DNA of 64,000 nt from Priestia iocasae (GCF_016909075.1 NZ_JAFBFC010000002.1:248001-312000), one strand, 5' to 3'; positions 24,230 through 34,825 are shown, counted from the first letter of the stretch. Notes: generated by a model not told the origin, from the letters alone. A program made the numbers and translations.

Positions 24230-27100
24230 TTATAAATCTTGATCTTCTGGAATCATAATTTGACCTGATTGCTCTTGCTTATTAAGCAGTGTCTGCAAAA
24301 TGACTTTCGATAATCGACTAGGTTGATATGGCTTGACTAAATAATGATGCGCACCGAGAGCTAACCCTTTTTCACGTTCATCTAAAGCCGAAGAAATAAA
24401 GATTGGAATGGTTGCGAGCTCTTTATTTTGTTTGACTCGCTCTAAAATCTTCCAGCCGTCAATCTCATCTTCTTTTAACATGATATCTAATACAATCGCT
24501 TGTGGTGGAGATGCTTCAATGAACGATAATGCATCTTCTCCATTGCTAAAGTATTGCACAGAAAAGCCACTTTCCTTTAGCTCTACTTGAAGAAGCGTTG
24601 CCAGGCTTTGATCATCTTCAACAATGACCACATTCGCATAACAATCACCATCTACCTCTATAATCTCTTCTTTTAATAGCTGCTCAGCAAGAGGTAAGGT
24701 GACGGTAAATGTACTTCCTTTTTTCACTTCTGATTGAACGGTTATATCCCCATCATGTGCTTTTACAATCTCTTTCACAATGGCTAGTCCAAGACCTGTT
24801 CCACCAATTTTACGCATATCTGAGTTATCTACCCGATAAAACTTCGTAAATAGTTGGTTAATAGAATCCTTTGGAATACCAATTCCTTCGTCTTTTATAT
24901 CAATACAAAGGTTTCTCTCCTGTTTATAAACGAGAATAGTGACTCTTCCACCGTCTGGAGAATATTTAACAGCATTGCTGATTAAATTGTTAAACACTTG
25001 AATGAGTTTATCTCGGTCCCCTAATACAACTGTATGATCGACTTTTGTGACTAAATCAACTGTATGACTTGATGCATGAACTTGGTGTGATTGAATGACC
25101 TCTTTTATAATCGGAAGGACATCTTCATATTTCTTCTCATACGTTTGCTTTCCAGCTTCCATTCGTTGGACATCCAGAAAATCATTGATAAGTGATGTAA
25201 GACGTTTTGCTTCTTGATAGATGGTTGTTAAGTACTTCTTTTGCCTCTCTGGCTTGAGCTCTTTATTAATCATAAGCTCTGTGAAGCCTAGCACACTAGC
25301 AAGAGGCGTACGTAACTCATGACTCACCGTACTAACAAACTCAGATTTCATTTCATCTACTTCATACTCTTTTGTAATGTCTCGATGAACAAAGACAAAC
25401 CCATATTTTTGGTTATTGCGATACACTTCTTCGCTATATACCTTCATCACTCTACGTTTTTTATTAAGGTGCATTTTATACGTAAAAGTGGTTCCAGTTT
25501 CACTCTTTCCTTGTAACACACTTCTCATATAATGTACGAGCTCTTCTCCACTCTCAACATTCTCTAAGAGCTTATGAGACCACTGATCAAAGGTATGATT
25601 CAACATCTCTTTAGGGGAAGGACACTTAAACAACTCACACATCGTCGTGTTTACTTGTAAAATAGATCCTGTTTGACTAAATAGTTGAACACCTTCGTGT
25701 ATCGAATTTAAGATATCCTGATACAGCGAGCGATCATGTTCTGTTTCTTCATATACATTGATTTTTTCTAAAGCAATGCTTACTTGCTTTGAAAGCACCT
25801 CGCACATTTCTAAGTCATTTTTGCTAAATGCTCGATTATATCTGCTATAAGCCATACAAGCAATGACTTCACCTTCTACAGATAGTACGGGTATGATTAA
25901 ATCATGGATATACATATCCCCTTCGTGATACATCTTTTCACTTGGCTTACATAATCGCTTAATTGTAAAAGACTTTCTTTGTTCTTTTGCTCTTAAGATA
26001 TATCCGTTATCTTCACTCTTCATAAATTGGGACACAGCGTTGTTCGTTAAACCAAATGATGCATAGATAGACAGATCTTTCATCGAAACAACCAATCCAT
26101 GATGAGCTTTTAACACTTCTGCCATACTGGTTACAACACTTTGAAGTAACTTTTGCTGATCAAGTGTATCCGCTAAACTATACGTGAATTCATTCCGAGA
26201 TTCTAATTCAAACTCACGTTGCTGCATGATTGTCAATGCATGTTGCAATTCATCTTGCTGCGATTGAAGCTCATCTTGTTGAGCTATTAACTCTTCATTT
26301 TGAGCCATTACTTCTTCTTCATTTGTTTGTAACGCTTTGACCATCTGTGAAAAAGCATTTGTTAAAACTCCTACTTCATCTAATCGGCCATTCGTCTCAG
26401 GTAAGGAAACATGCTTACCACTTGCAATTTCTTCTGCTGTCTCCGCCAACTGTTGTAAAGGTTGGCCAATTCTTCTCACCATAACTCTAGCCATGTAAAA
26501 TAACCCACCTAGCACAAGAAGTAAATAGCCAACAAAAAACCATTGACTATAATTAAGCTTTTGTACTAGCATATTGAAATTACTTTCTAACTCCTTATCA
26601 ATACCGAAACTATATTCCTTCACGTACGCACGAAAGTCTGCAATTTGGATAGAGGACTGTTGAGTTGAAACTAATTTTTGTAAGTCTTCTAATCCCTTTT
26701 CTTCAAACGTTCTTATTCCATTTGGTAGAAGCGAGCGAAAATAATACGTATGAAATGCCGAAACTTCGTTCATAAACAGCAAATCTTTTTGTGAGCTTAT
26801 TAGTTTTTGTAGACGCTCCATTTCAAGTTCAATTTTTCGATCTTGCTCCAACGCTTCGTTTAGCATCGATTTGTTCGAAAATGCAACGTATCCTCTAGAC
26901 TGTAAAATCGCTTGTTCAAATCCGTCATCAATATTGCGTACAGATGCTTCTTTTTGCTCAAGGAGTGCATTCTTTTGTTGATACACATTCGCAATATACG
27001 ATTCGTACCCTAATAATGTACTCATACCCACAACAAACAAAATGAAAAATGTCCCAATTAACCATAAGAATTGTTTTGAAAAGCTTTTATTTATGACCAT
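24230..27100 (-). CDS. Hybrid sensor histidine kinase (membrane, HAMP-GAF-PAS-HisKA-HATPase-REC)
   Basis: A 956-residue hybrid kinase. An N-terminal helix (about 9-30) and a second one (about 187-206) enclose a CHASE3-like extracytoplasmic helical sensor. Then come HAMP, a glutamine/glutamate coiled coil (about 255-300), a GAF domain, a PAS domain and the kinase core with phospho-accepting His594 in SHELRTPLAS, NLISNAVKYSPDGG and the GTGLGLAIVKE box. A C-terminal receiver has Asp872 in VLDIMLKEDE. It overlaps the upstream receiver gene by 14 bases and ends the operon. It likely feeds phosphate to the Hpt/receiver domains of the other operon proteins. Confidence 0.88.
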   Translation of the reverse strand: MVINKSFSKQFLWLIGTFFILFVVGMSTLLGYESYIANVYQQKNALLEQKEASVRNIDDGFEQAILQSRGYVAFSNKSMLNEALEQDRKIELEMERLQKLISSQKDLLFMNEVSAFHTYYFRSLLPNGIRTFEEKGLEDLQKLVSTQQSSIQIADFRAYVKEYSFGIDKELESNFNMLVQKLNYSQWFFVGYLLLVLGGLFYMARVMVRRIGQPLQQLAETAEEIASGKHVSLPETNGRLDEVGVLTNAFSQMVKALQTNEEEVMAQNEELIAQQDELQSQQDELQHALTIMQQREFELESRNEFTYSLADTLDQQKLLQSVVTSMAEVLKAHHGLVVSMKDLSIYASFGLTNNAVSQFMKSEDNGYILRAKEQRKSFTIKRLCKPSEKMYHEGDMYIHDLIIPVLSVEGEVIACMAYSRYNRAFSKNDLEMCEVLSKQVSIALEKINVYEETEHDRSLYQDILNSIHEGVQLFSQTGSILQVNTTMCELFKCPSPKEMLNHTFDQWSHKLLENVESGEELVHYMRSVLQGKSETGTTFTYKMHLNKKRRVMKVYSEEVYRNNQKYGFVFVHRDITKEYEVDEMKSEFVSTVSHELRTPLASVLGFTELMINKELKPERQKKYLTTIYQEAKRLTSLINDFLDVQRMEAGKQTYEKKYEDVLPIIKEVIQSHQVHASSHTVDLVTKVDHTVVLGDRDKLIQVFNNLISNAVKYSPDGGRVTILVYKQERNLCIDIKDEGIGIPKDSINQLFTKFYRVDNSDMRKIGGTGLGLAIVKEIVKAHDGDITVQSEVKKGSTFTVTLPLAEQLLKEEIIEVDGDCYANVVIVEDDQSLATLLQVELKESGFSVQYFSNGEDALSFIEASPPQAIVLDIMLKEDEIDGWKILERVKQNKELATIPIFISSALDEREKGLALGAHHYLVKPYQPSRLSKVILQTLLNKQEQSGQIMIPEDQDL

Positions 27101-27461
27101 GCAGAATATCCTCTACTTTTTTCACAAGCTCGAGTGGACTAAAAGGCTTTGACATAAATTCTGTCGCTCCAGCTTCAATGACACGTTCTCGATCTGTTGT
27201 TTGATTTTTAGCAGAAAGCATCAAAATCTTTGTTTTTTCATAACATGACATCCCTTTTATCTGTTGAATAATTTCAAGGCCCGTGTAAACGGGCATCATG
27301 TAATCAAGGATGAGAAGGTCGAATTCATCGTCTGTTTTGATTTTTTCAAGTGCTTCTTCACCATCAGAAGCCTCAATAACCTCATGCCCTTCATCTTCTA
27401 ACGTATCAACAACAAGCATTCGCAAAACGGCTTCGTCTTCAGCTAATAGTATTCGTGCCAT
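27087..27461 (-). CDS. Stand-alone response regulator receiver (CheY-like)
   Basis: A 124-residue receiver domain with no output domain. The acidic pair is Glu8/Asp9, the phosphorylation site is Asp53 in LLILDYMMP, and the conserved lysine is Lys105 in MSKPFSP. It lies between the glycoside hydrolase-like gene (three bases upstream) and the hybrid kinase (14-base overlap). In this setting it could shuttle phosphate between the kinase and the Hpt domain of the diguanylate cyclase, or act directly on the synthase; that is inference. Confidence 0.88.
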   Translation of the reverse strand: MARILLAEDEAVLRMLVVDTLEDEGHEVIEASDGEEALEKIKTDDEFDLLILDYMMPVYTGLEIIQQIKGMSCYEKTKILMLSAKNQTTDRERVIEAGATEFMSKPFSPLELVKKVEDILHGHK

Positions 27462-27464
27462 TTG

Positions 27465-30400
27465 TTACTCCCCCATATCATTTATCTCGTCAAACATCTT
27501 TTGTACATCGTAATAAGAATGTTTTAAGCGCTCATGGTAGGTCGGTTGCTCCCACTCATCCCATTTATAGCGATAAAGTTCATCTAATTTCTCATCACTC
27601 ATAGACGGATACGTATCCATCACTTTATTTGTTTTTTTATCTACTGCAACAACACCAATTCCGATGCTTTCAATTACTTCACTTGCATCTAAGCCCTCTT
27701 TTGTCCATATATCTCCCATGACCTCACGTGTGCTTGGGTCTTTTACATTTAATAGTGCCCACGGAATGCGCCATTCTACTATCTGCTTCTTTGGATCCAC
27801 ATAAAAGTCAGCTAGTGAATTGTATGTTTTAGCACGAGGATCACTATTGCCTACTTGCAGCTTGCCAGTTTCATAGTCGTCAAATGGATAAGTGACTTGT
27901 TTACCATTTTGAGAAATGGTTACCTTTTTGTTTAATGCTAAACGAATTGGATGAAACGCCCCGTTATCAGCTTTAGAAGCATACTCAACGGCATTAATCA
28001 TTTTTAAGACATGGCCATATGAATAATAGAACGTATCATAATAGCTATCTACTAACATACGACTTGACTGTTCATCTGTCAGCTCAATGATAAAATCAAT
28101 ACCCTCTGCTTTTAACGATGGTACATGAGGTATCGTTGACTGCCCTTGGTTATGAATAGAATTAAACAGAAGATAATGATTAGAGCTTTCGATATTTTGT
28201 GTATCTAGTCGAACATACACATATGCTTCGTCACTCGTGACATAAAGGCCTTTTAGCTGTTTTGATTTTGGATAACTAGATGCTATATTAAGCTCTTTCC
28301 AATCACTAATCTTTCCATCGACTTTCACCTTTAAGGTATCACCTGGTTCAAAGCTTAATAACCCAAATCTTTGTTCATTTGTTTGAACATTACTCCAGAA
28401 CGGACGTCGATCCGGATTATCGTAATCCATGGTGTTCCACGTTCGTTTAAACCACTCATCATGCCAAGAGAAAATCATGCCTCCAGCCATCTTTTCCTGC
28501 ACAATATCTTCATATAACCTCGTCACCATTTGTCCTTGCTCTTCTTCTGAATGATGCCCTTGATCTAATCCGTGTACATTTCTATGTGTTAATCCTCTAG
28601 AAGCTGGAATGCCAAATTCAGCAACAAGCACCGGCATACGGTGTGTTTCTTTCATATGCTGAAGGTAACCAGCATAGTTATTTTTCTCACCACGGTGATC
28701 GACATAATGAACGTAACGACTCTCATAATTCAAAAAGTCTGGGTAATATGGATACATGTGATACGAAGCAAACAGACCACTACTAAAACGATCCGTTTCA
28801 TACATCACATTTGGATTAATGGATACCATATCTTCTTTTTCATATGGCTCTGCAGGGTGCTTGAGTAAATCTGTCGTTGGCCAATTTGTGAAGCTCATTG
28901 GGCGCTGCCATTGATAGTTCTTTTGTTCATACGAAATGGTATATTCCATCATTTCTGCAAGCCATATCTCAAATGGCTCTGCTTCTTTCGTATACACATA
29001 CTCCCCTTTAAAATCTACTTGGCCCTTGTGCTTATCATTTGTTGCCAATACAACTTCGGGATCCCACTCTACCCCTAGTAGCCAGCCCATGATATATGGT
29101 GACACATCTGCTGTATAAGAGCCGCTTGCATGTCCTGGTCTATCTTCAAGCGTAGCGTTTCCGTGTACCAAGTCTACAATTCTTTTAATCTCGTCTTTAA
29201 ACTCTTTTGTGTTCTCATCTGAAAATGCATCTTGTGTTTCATAAAATACTTCTTCGTTAAGCCAAACGCCATGAAACACATACAGCGGGCTAGTCGCCGT
29301 TGCATTGTATTCTAATAAGGCTTCATAGAAGTGTGGTGGATGAATCGTGTACACACGAATTGCATTTGCATTCATCTCTCCAATTTGTTTAAACCATCTT
29401 GCGTATTCTTGTTTTGAAATAGCGGTTTCACCTGGGAATGATCCTGGCTTTCCAATTCCCATGTTCACACCTTTTACAAGAATATCTTGCCATTCCCCAT
29501 CTTTATACACTTGCAAATAATCTGTTCCGACTTTGGCATTTAAGGAATAGCCATTCTTTTGTTCAACTTCTACTTCTTTCTGAACCACTTTTTTGTCTTG
29601 CTTATCTATTTTTTCGACGACCTTTTTCATCATCGGTACATAGACGCTCCAATAAAAAGCATCTGCATCTTCTTCAAAAATAGAAGCTCGCCATTTGTTC
29701 CAAAGTGGTGTCCATTCTGTTTGATACAGAGATGGTAAGTCTCCTTGATCAGCAAAGTCACCAGTAAAATAATAGGAAGAATACTGTGGGTTATCATGAT
29801 AAATGATGGCTGGAACAGTAAGTGGAATCCCCTTTTCCTCCAGTATATGCTTTGCTTCATCTGTCACATCGATTGTAAAGGTTGCCATGACTTCTTTCTC
29901 ATCTATCGGTGTGACGATATCAAACCAGTACCCATAAGTCGAATCATTCTCTAAATCAAAATGCGACGTTCCTTCTTTTGTATACGAAAAATGCACGCCG
30001 CTCGCTTGAACTTGCTCTTCGGTTAACACAATTAATTCATCCGATTGATGTACAAATACAAAGCCTTCTCCATCGTGTGACCATTTTTCCCCATATTGTG
30101 TTTCATAGTTTTGCTTCATCCAAGCAGGTACTTCACTACTTTGTAAGTCATCAAAATAGCGACCAATCCAACCGTCCCATACTAAATGATGAAGGTTATA
30201 AAACTCTTTCTTTACTTTATCCGGTGTAGGACTACCAAATGTATTAAACTCACTAATTAGCGTAGAATTCTGTTTCGCAATGATTGAACGAATGGTAGCA
30301 ACATCTTCTGCTGTCATTCCTCCATAAACCAATTCAGAACGCTTGCCAGACTTCGTTGTTAAATCATCCTCATAGACTCCGTATCCGTCAGCTACGTACA

Positions 30401-30707
30401 CAGCGTCATACTCACGATTTTGCAAGGAAATCATTGGTTCTTCTTTCATTGTAGTTGGATTAAACCCTATATAGTCAACAGAAGCATCGTAAGTCGCTCC
30501 ATCTCTCTTTTTTACCTTTTCATGATTTAAAAACCAGGTTAAACCTTGATGCTCTCGGAACGTCTTGTCAGGAACCGTTTTATCAACAATTAACATATCA
30601 ATTGATGTAGACGGTTTTAGCTGCCAAATCCAAAAAGGAGAACTCGTCAACAAAAGGATGACCACCGCTAGTAATCCGATTATTAGTAATTTCGCTTTGC
30701 TACTCAT
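27465..30707 (-). CDS. Large membrane-anchored glycoside hydrolase-like protein
   Basis: A 1080-residue exported protein anchored by one N-terminal helix (about 8-27). Residues about 370-800 look like a (beta/alpha)8 glycoside hydrolase of the GH-A clan (GH2/GH5 type). Seen are NANAIRVYTIHPPHFYEAL, MGWLLGVEWDPEV, a strand-end glutamate in PVLVAEFGIPASRG (candidate nucleophile) and GMIFSWHDEWFKRTW. The last ~250 residues resemble a CBM9/DOMON-like carbohydrate-binding domain. The ATG at 30707 is chosen because AAAGG precedes it, and it overlaps the glycosyltransferase stop as ATGA. It probably trims, branches or processes the polymer made by its partner. Confidence 0.72.
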   Translation of the reverse strand: MSSKAKLLIIGLLAVVILLLTSSPFWIWQLKPSTSIDMLIVDKTVPDKTFREHQGLTWFLNHEKVKKRDGATYDASVDYIGFNPTTMKEEPMISLQNREYDAVYVADGYGVYEDDLTTKSGKRSELVYGGMTAEDVATIRSIIAKQNSTLISEFNTFGSPTPDKVKKEFYNLHHLVWDGWIGRYFDDLQSSEVPAWMKQNYETQYGEKWSHDGEGFVFVHQSDELIVLTEEQVQASGVHFSYTKEGTSHFDLENDSTYGYWFDIVTPIDEKEVMATFTIDVTDEAKHILEEKGIPLTVPAIIYHDNPQYSSYYFTGDFADQGDLPSLYQTEWTPLWNKWRASIFEEDADAFYWSVYVPMMKKVVEKIDKQDKKVVQKEVEVEQKNGYSLNAKVGTDYLQVYKDGEWQDILVKGVNMGIGKPGSFPGETAISKQEYARWFKQIGEMNANAIRVYTIHPPHFYEALLEYNATATSPLYVFHGVWLNEEVFYETQDAFSDENTKEFKDEIKRIVDLVHGNATLEDRPGHASGSYTADVSPYIMGWLLGVEWDPEVVLATNDKHKGQVDFKGEYVYTKEAEPFEIWLAEMMEYTISYEQKNYQWQRPMSFTNWPTTDLLKHPAEPYEKEDMVSINPNVMYETDRFSSGLFASYHMYPYYPDFLNYESRYVHYVDHRGEKNNYAGYLQHMKETHRMPVLVAEFGIPASRGLTHRNVHGLDQGHHSEEEQGQMVTRLYEDIVQEKMAGGMIFSWHDEWFKRTWNTMDYDNPDRRPFWSNVQTNEQRFGLLSFEPGDTLKVKVDGKISDWKELNIASSYPKSKQLKGLYVTSDEAYVYVRLDTQNIESSNHYLLFNSIHNQGQSTIPHVPSLKAEGIDFIIELTDEQSSRMLVDSYYDTFYYSYGHVLKMINAVEYASKADNGAFHPIRLALNKKVTISQNGKQVTYPFDDYETGKLQVGNSDPRAKTYNSLADFYVDPKKQIVEWRIPWALLNVKDPSTREVMGDIWTKEGLDASEVIESIGIGVVAVDKKTNKVMDTYPSMSDEKLDELYRYKWDEWEQPTYHERLKHSYYDVQKMFDEINDMGE

Positions 30708-32113
30708 TGTGATACACCCTTTCGTTGCATATCTCCCCAACCATTCTTCTTACGTAGCACATCAACAATTCCTTGACATCGCCATAACACAGTCATTGGG
30801 CGATACCAAAATGATTCTGTCATTGAAAAGAAAAATAATTTTACAATATGTTTTACCTTCGGAAAACGTCGCATACTCCACTCTTCTAACAGTACAGCGA
30901 CCATTGAATACATAGAACCATAAATGACAAGTAATAAGAATAATAAATACGTAAACTCTACATAAATCCCCCCTACTATGAAAGAGGCAATCATATACAA
31001 GTATCCTATTAATTCAACAACCGGTCCTAAAAATTCAATAAATAAAAAATATGGCATGGACACCATACCAATGGAACCATATTTAGGGTTTAAGATGAGT
31101 TTTTTATGCGTCCATAAGCTTTCAAACAAACCTCTATGCCATCTGTTACGTTGCCTTCTTAAAAAAGTCAGTTCCTCTGGAGCCTCCGTCCAACATACTG
31201 GATCTGCAATATACACAATTTTTTTGTTTGCTTTCTTTTCTTTTACTAATCGGTGTAGCCTTACAACAAGCTCCATGTCTTCACCTACAGTATGAGAATA
31301 GCCACCAGCATCTATTACCCATTTTTTAGAAAACACACCGAATGCACCAGAAACAATGAGCAATAAATTATGACGGCTAAGACCAATTCTCCCCATTAAA
31401 AATGCTCGCAAATATTCGATGACTTGCATAATAACAATTGGTCTTGAAGAAAGGCCAATCGATACAATCGAACCGTTTTCAATGCGACAACCATTCGCAA
31501 TACGTACACTTCCACCAGAAGCAATCACTTCTTCACCGGAGTCAATAATTGGCTTCATCACCTTTAAAAATGCATCTCGTTCTAATATCGAATCCCCATC
31601 GATTGAGCAGAAGTACGGGAAGTTAGAAAGGTTAATGCCTACATTCAATGCATCTGACTTTCCACCGTTCACTTTATCTACAACGTATAAATAATCATAA
31701 AGTTTTGATTGATAGACTGCCTTTACTTCTTTTGTATCAATTGCTTTTTTAATGACTCGATTCACCTTAACCAAATCATACTGTTGAATTAAACGCTGCA
31801 TCGTATCATCGGTTGAGCCATCATTGATAACGATAATTTCATATTCTGAATACTCAATGCTTAATAATGAGCGTACACTTGCTATTATTCCAGCTGATTC
31901 ATTATAGGCTGGAACCAAGATGGAAAGAGGCTTTGTATAGCTGACTTCTAGCAAATCCTCATATGGCTCTTCATTATCTAGTCCATACTGCTTACGGATT
32001 TGGAACAGTGAAATAAATAGCATAAGTAAATAAAATGCAACGACGATCACCATATAAGTGACAACAACCCATCCTATGGTTGTAAATATCCATTGCCATA
32101 TCTCACTCCACAA
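30704..32113 (-). CDS. Processive family 2 glycosyltransferase (IcaA/PgaC/BcsA type)
   Basis: A 469-residue membrane glycosyltransferase. One helix (about 12-35) precedes the GT2 catalytic domain. Its motifs are LSILVPAYNESAGI, VINDGSTDDT, the metal site SIDGDS, the GED general-base motif (HTVGEDMEL) and RRQRNRWHRG, the QxxRW acceptor motif of processive polymer synthases. Four further helices follow. It therefore likely both makes and exports a beta-linked exopolysaccharide. There is no PilZ domain, so c-di-GMP control would have to be indirect. The start is TTG at 32113 with GGGGGG seven bases upstream; it overlaps the HEAT-type gene by 11 bases. Confidence 0.85.
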   Translation of the reverse strand: MWSEIWQWIFTTIGWVVVTYMVIVVAFYLLMLFISLFQIRKQYGLDNEEPYEDLLEVSYTKPLSILVPAYNESAGIIASVRSLLSIEYSEYEIIVINDGSTDDTMQRLIQQYDLVKVNRVIKKAIDTKEVKAVYQSKLYDYLYVVDKVNGGKSDALNVGINLSNFPYFCSIDGDSILERDAFLKVMKPIIDSGEEVIASGGSVRIANGCRIENGSIVSIGLSSRPIVIMQVIEYLRAFLMGRIGLSRHNLLLIVSGAFGVFSKKWVIDAGGYSHTVGEDMELVVRLHRLVKEKKANKKIVYIADPVCWTEAPEELTFLRRQRNRWHRGLFESLWTHKKLILNPKYGSIGMVSMPYFLFIEFLGPVVELIGYLYMIASFIVGGIYVEFTYLLFLLLVIYGSMYSMVAVLLEEWSMRRFPKVKHIVKLFFFSMTESFWYRPMTVLWRCQGIVDVLRKKNGWGDMQRKGVSQ

Positions 32114-33152
32114 TCTCTTCTCCCCCCTTCTCTAACCATTCCTGTGCCATATCTTTGGCGTAGCGATCGTTTGTTGTTTGATAGAACTCAAATAAAGATT
32201 CTTTACCTCCACGAATTAAGAGCATGGCTTGCGCAGCATTGGAGCGTACTGAAAAATGAGAATCTTGAATCAATGTAGTCAGTAGCTTTAATGCTTCTTG
32301 CTCTTTCGTTTTTCCTAATAATTTCGCTGCCATCATTCTTTCTTGCCAAGCATCTGCTGTTAGATGTGGCGTAATGACTGGAAGTTGAATCGGATAACTC
32401 AATTCATTCAGCGCTTTTAACGCTCGAATGCGATGTTCTTGAGAAGAAGAGGATAAAAGACTTTCTACGAAAGATGCAAATTCTAGCTTATGTTGAATAC
32501 CGATCATATCAATGAGACAAAGCTGTAATTCTTCTTCGAAGTCTTTATACATATCAATACATTGCTGAAACTGTTCTTTGTTCATTCGGCCAAATAACGA
32601 GCGGTACAAAGATTGTGACAGCACGTTCTGTGTCTGGATGATATACTTTGCAAACATTGGATAGCGAAAAGCAATTAATATTTTTAACACTTGGCTTTCT
32701 TCTGCTATTGTCAACGATCGTTTTTCATAAAATGCTAAAACAGGCGCTATCATTCCATGCATATAAAAATCTTCAATTTCATACAATGCATTCATTCGTA
32801 TACTCCACCTGCGATGATAGAGCGCTTTCTCATACTTTCTTGTAAAGTGCTTCTCTGCATATAAACGAATACGATTCTTTGGAAGATTTCCATCTACAAC
32901 ATCAGCATAATCACTCAGTAGTTCTTCAATCGCTATCATTTCTTGAGGCGACCATTGTTTCTCTATGAAAGCATTATCTTCCTCATACAAATAGCGAAAC
33001 AACTGATCTCGTAACGTATCTTTATAGTTATTTATCGTCATTTGTTGTCGATTTTTGAACGCTTTTACCGTAATGAGATAAAAGAAAAGTATCACAAGCA
33101 GTAAGAATAAGCTCATCATTACTGTTAACACAATTGACATTTCATTTACCAT
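32103..33152 (-). CDS. Membrane-anchored HEAT-repeat-like protein
   Basis: A 349-residue protein with one N-terminal helix (about 5-28) and a cytoplasmic helical-repeat body. The C-terminal repeats are clearest: RIRALKALNELSYP, AWQERMMAAKLLGKT and SVRSNAAQAMLLIRGG, with the alternating pattern of HEAT repeats. Such proteins are scaffolds. Placement between the diguanylate cyclase (five bases upstream) and the synthase (11-base overlap) suggests it couples the regulator to the synthase at the membrane. Ribosome site AAAAGGGTGAAG precedes the ATG. The family is not otherwise recognised. Confidence 0.75.
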   Translation of the reverse strand: MVNEMSIVLTVMMSLFLLLVILFFYLITVKAFKNRQQMTINNYKDTLRDQLFRYLYEEDNAFIEKQWSPQEMIAIEELLSDYADVVDGNLPKNRIRLYAEKHFTRKYEKALYHRRWSIRMNALYEIEDFYMHGMIAPVLAFYEKRSLTIAEESQVLKILIAFRYPMFAKYIIQTQNVLSQSLYRSLFGRMNKEQFQQCIDMYKDFEEELQLCLIDMIGIQHKLEFASFVESLLSSSSQEHRIRALKALNELSYPIQLPVITPHLTADAWQERMMAAKLLGKTKEQEALKLLTTLIQDSHFSVRSNAAQAMLLIRGGKESLFEFYQTTNDRYAKDMAQEWLEKGGEEIVE

Positions 33153-33157
33153 TTCTT

Positions 33158-34759
33158 TTACTTCACCCTTTTCATTAAATGGCGAACACGTGCTTCTAGC
33201 TCTAGCAGCTTAAACGGCTTTGTAATATAATCATCTGCTCCTAGCTCTAGCGCTTTTTTAATATCTCGCTCACTCCTTCTAGTCGTCAGCATAATCACTT
33301 TATATTTGTCTTCGCGCTTTTCTTTACGTAACCTCTGTAACACTTCTAATCCATCCATCTTAGGCATCATGCCATCTAAGATAACAAAATAGTGATCGTC
33401 TTGGTGTGTCCAATCATCTTGAAGGAATGTCTCTCCATCTTTAAACGCTTTGATCATGACTTCATACATGCCTTCTACATCTACTTTTTTCATTACTTCT
33501 GTTAGCATTGTACGAATAACTGGATCGTCATCAACGATTGCAATTCGCAATGTTCGTTTTCGTCTTTCTTCTACAGGACTAGCCATGATCACTTGGTTTC
33601 TGCCAGCATCTTTTGCTTTGTATAAAGCTTGATCAGCTTGTTCTAGCCACTCTTCTAATCTTGTATAATCATTGTCTACTTCAACGATTCCACCCGAAAA
33701 TGTACAAGAAAAAGAGTGAGTTTCATATGAAAAGACTTTTTTCGCAAAAAGATGAAGCAAACGATCGAGTAGAGTTTGAGCTTCTTCACCTGTTGTTCTA
33801 GGCAACAATAGGACAAACTCTTCTCCTCCATATCGAAAAACATAATCGCTAGCACGCATCTTCTCCTTTAAAAAGGAAGAAAATTCTTTTAACACATAAT
33901 CACCATGTAAGTGTCCGTATGTATCATTCACCTTTTTAAAATGATCTAAATCGACGATGACTAAGCTGTACGCTTCTTGTAACCTTTTATATTCTCCTTG
34001 CTGCTGCGTAAAAATGGATGTTAAATACTTTCGATTATATACACCTGTTAGTTCATCGACTAATAAGTGATAATCAAACAGCCTTTTTCTCTCTAGATGT
34101 CTACCTAACCTTACTAAAAACTCATCCATCTCTAATGGCTTTGCGATGAAATCATCTGCCCCCATTTCAAACGCTTTTAACCTTGTTTTCTTTTGATTAT
34201 CTACACTAATCATAATTGTAGGGACAAATTGTTTACTTGTTTGATTTTTCAAAAACAGTAACAACTCAAAGCCACTTTGTTCTTTCATATGCACGTCAAG
34301 AACAATACAATGTGGCTTAGACTCGTAAAAAGCGGTAATAGCCTTTTCTGTACTCGTAACAGCTACTACGTACCAGCCAGCTTTCTCCATTTCCTCTTTT
34401 AAATACATCAGCATGGTTGTATCATCATCAATTAACAGAACCACTGGCTCTCCTTCAACAACCTTATGTGTATGCTCCTCAACAGGTGTAATTTCATCTT
34501 GATAACATAGTCTAATAATGGTTGCAAGGTACGTTCTAAGCTCAGAATTAGACCAATCATGAGGCTCTTGCTGTTCAACATCTTCCATTAAGTGCCTCGC
34601 TACTTCACCCAATTCATTCAGTCCAACTGTTTGAGCCGTTCCTGCTAAAGAATGCAAAAAACGAATAACTTCTGTATGCGGTACTATTTGATCGTCCTCA
34701 AACCATTGTTTTAATGTTTTCCTTACATTTTTAAACAAAGCAACTTGATATTTCTCCAC
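33158..34759 (-). CDS. Hpt-REC-GGDEF-REC diguanylate cyclase
   Basis: A 533-residue soluble regulator. An N-terminal Hpt domain holds the phosphorylatable His in RFLHSLAGTAQT (about residue 36). A receiver follows with VLDVHMKEQ, then a GGDEF domain with intact RYGGEEFVLLLP and the inhibitory RxxD site (RASD) five residues before it. A second receiver is at the end (VILDGMMPKMDG). So it should make c-di-GMP with product feedback and receive phosphate at three places. The GTG at 34759 has AGAGGG about ten bases upstream; an ATG at 34813 in frame lacks a ribosome site. It is the first gene of the operon. Confidence 0.87.
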   Translation of the reverse strand: MEKYQVALFKNVRKTLKQWFEDDQIVPHTEVIRFLHSLAGTAQTVGLNELGEVARHLMEDVEQQEPHDWSNSELRTYLATIIRLCYQDEITPVEEHTHKVVEGEPVVLLIDDDTTMLMYLKEEMEKAGWYVVAVTSTEKAITAFYESKPHCIVLDVHMKEQSGFELLLFLKNQTSKQFVPTIMISVDNQKKTRLKAFEMGADDFIAKPLEMDEFLVRLGRHLERKRLFDYHLLVDELTGVYNRKYLTSIFTQQQGEYKRLQEAYSLVIVDLDHFKKVNDTYGHLHGDYVLKEFSSFLKEKMRASDYVFRYGGEEFVLLLPRTTGEEAQTLLDRLLHLFAKKVFSYETHSFSCTFSGGIVEVDNDYTRLEEWLEQADQALYKAKDAGRNQVIMASPVEERRKRTLRIAIVDDDPVIRTMLTEVMKKVDVEGMYEVMIKAFKDGETFLQDDWTHQDDHYFVILDGMMPKMDGLEVLQRLRKEKREDKYKVIMLTTRRSERDIKKALELGADDYITKPFKLLELEARVRHLMKRVK

Positions 34760-34825
34760 GTTTTCTTCACCCTCTACTAAGTTATTAGTCCTATCATTTA
34801 TACGAAAACTCATTATTCATACATG

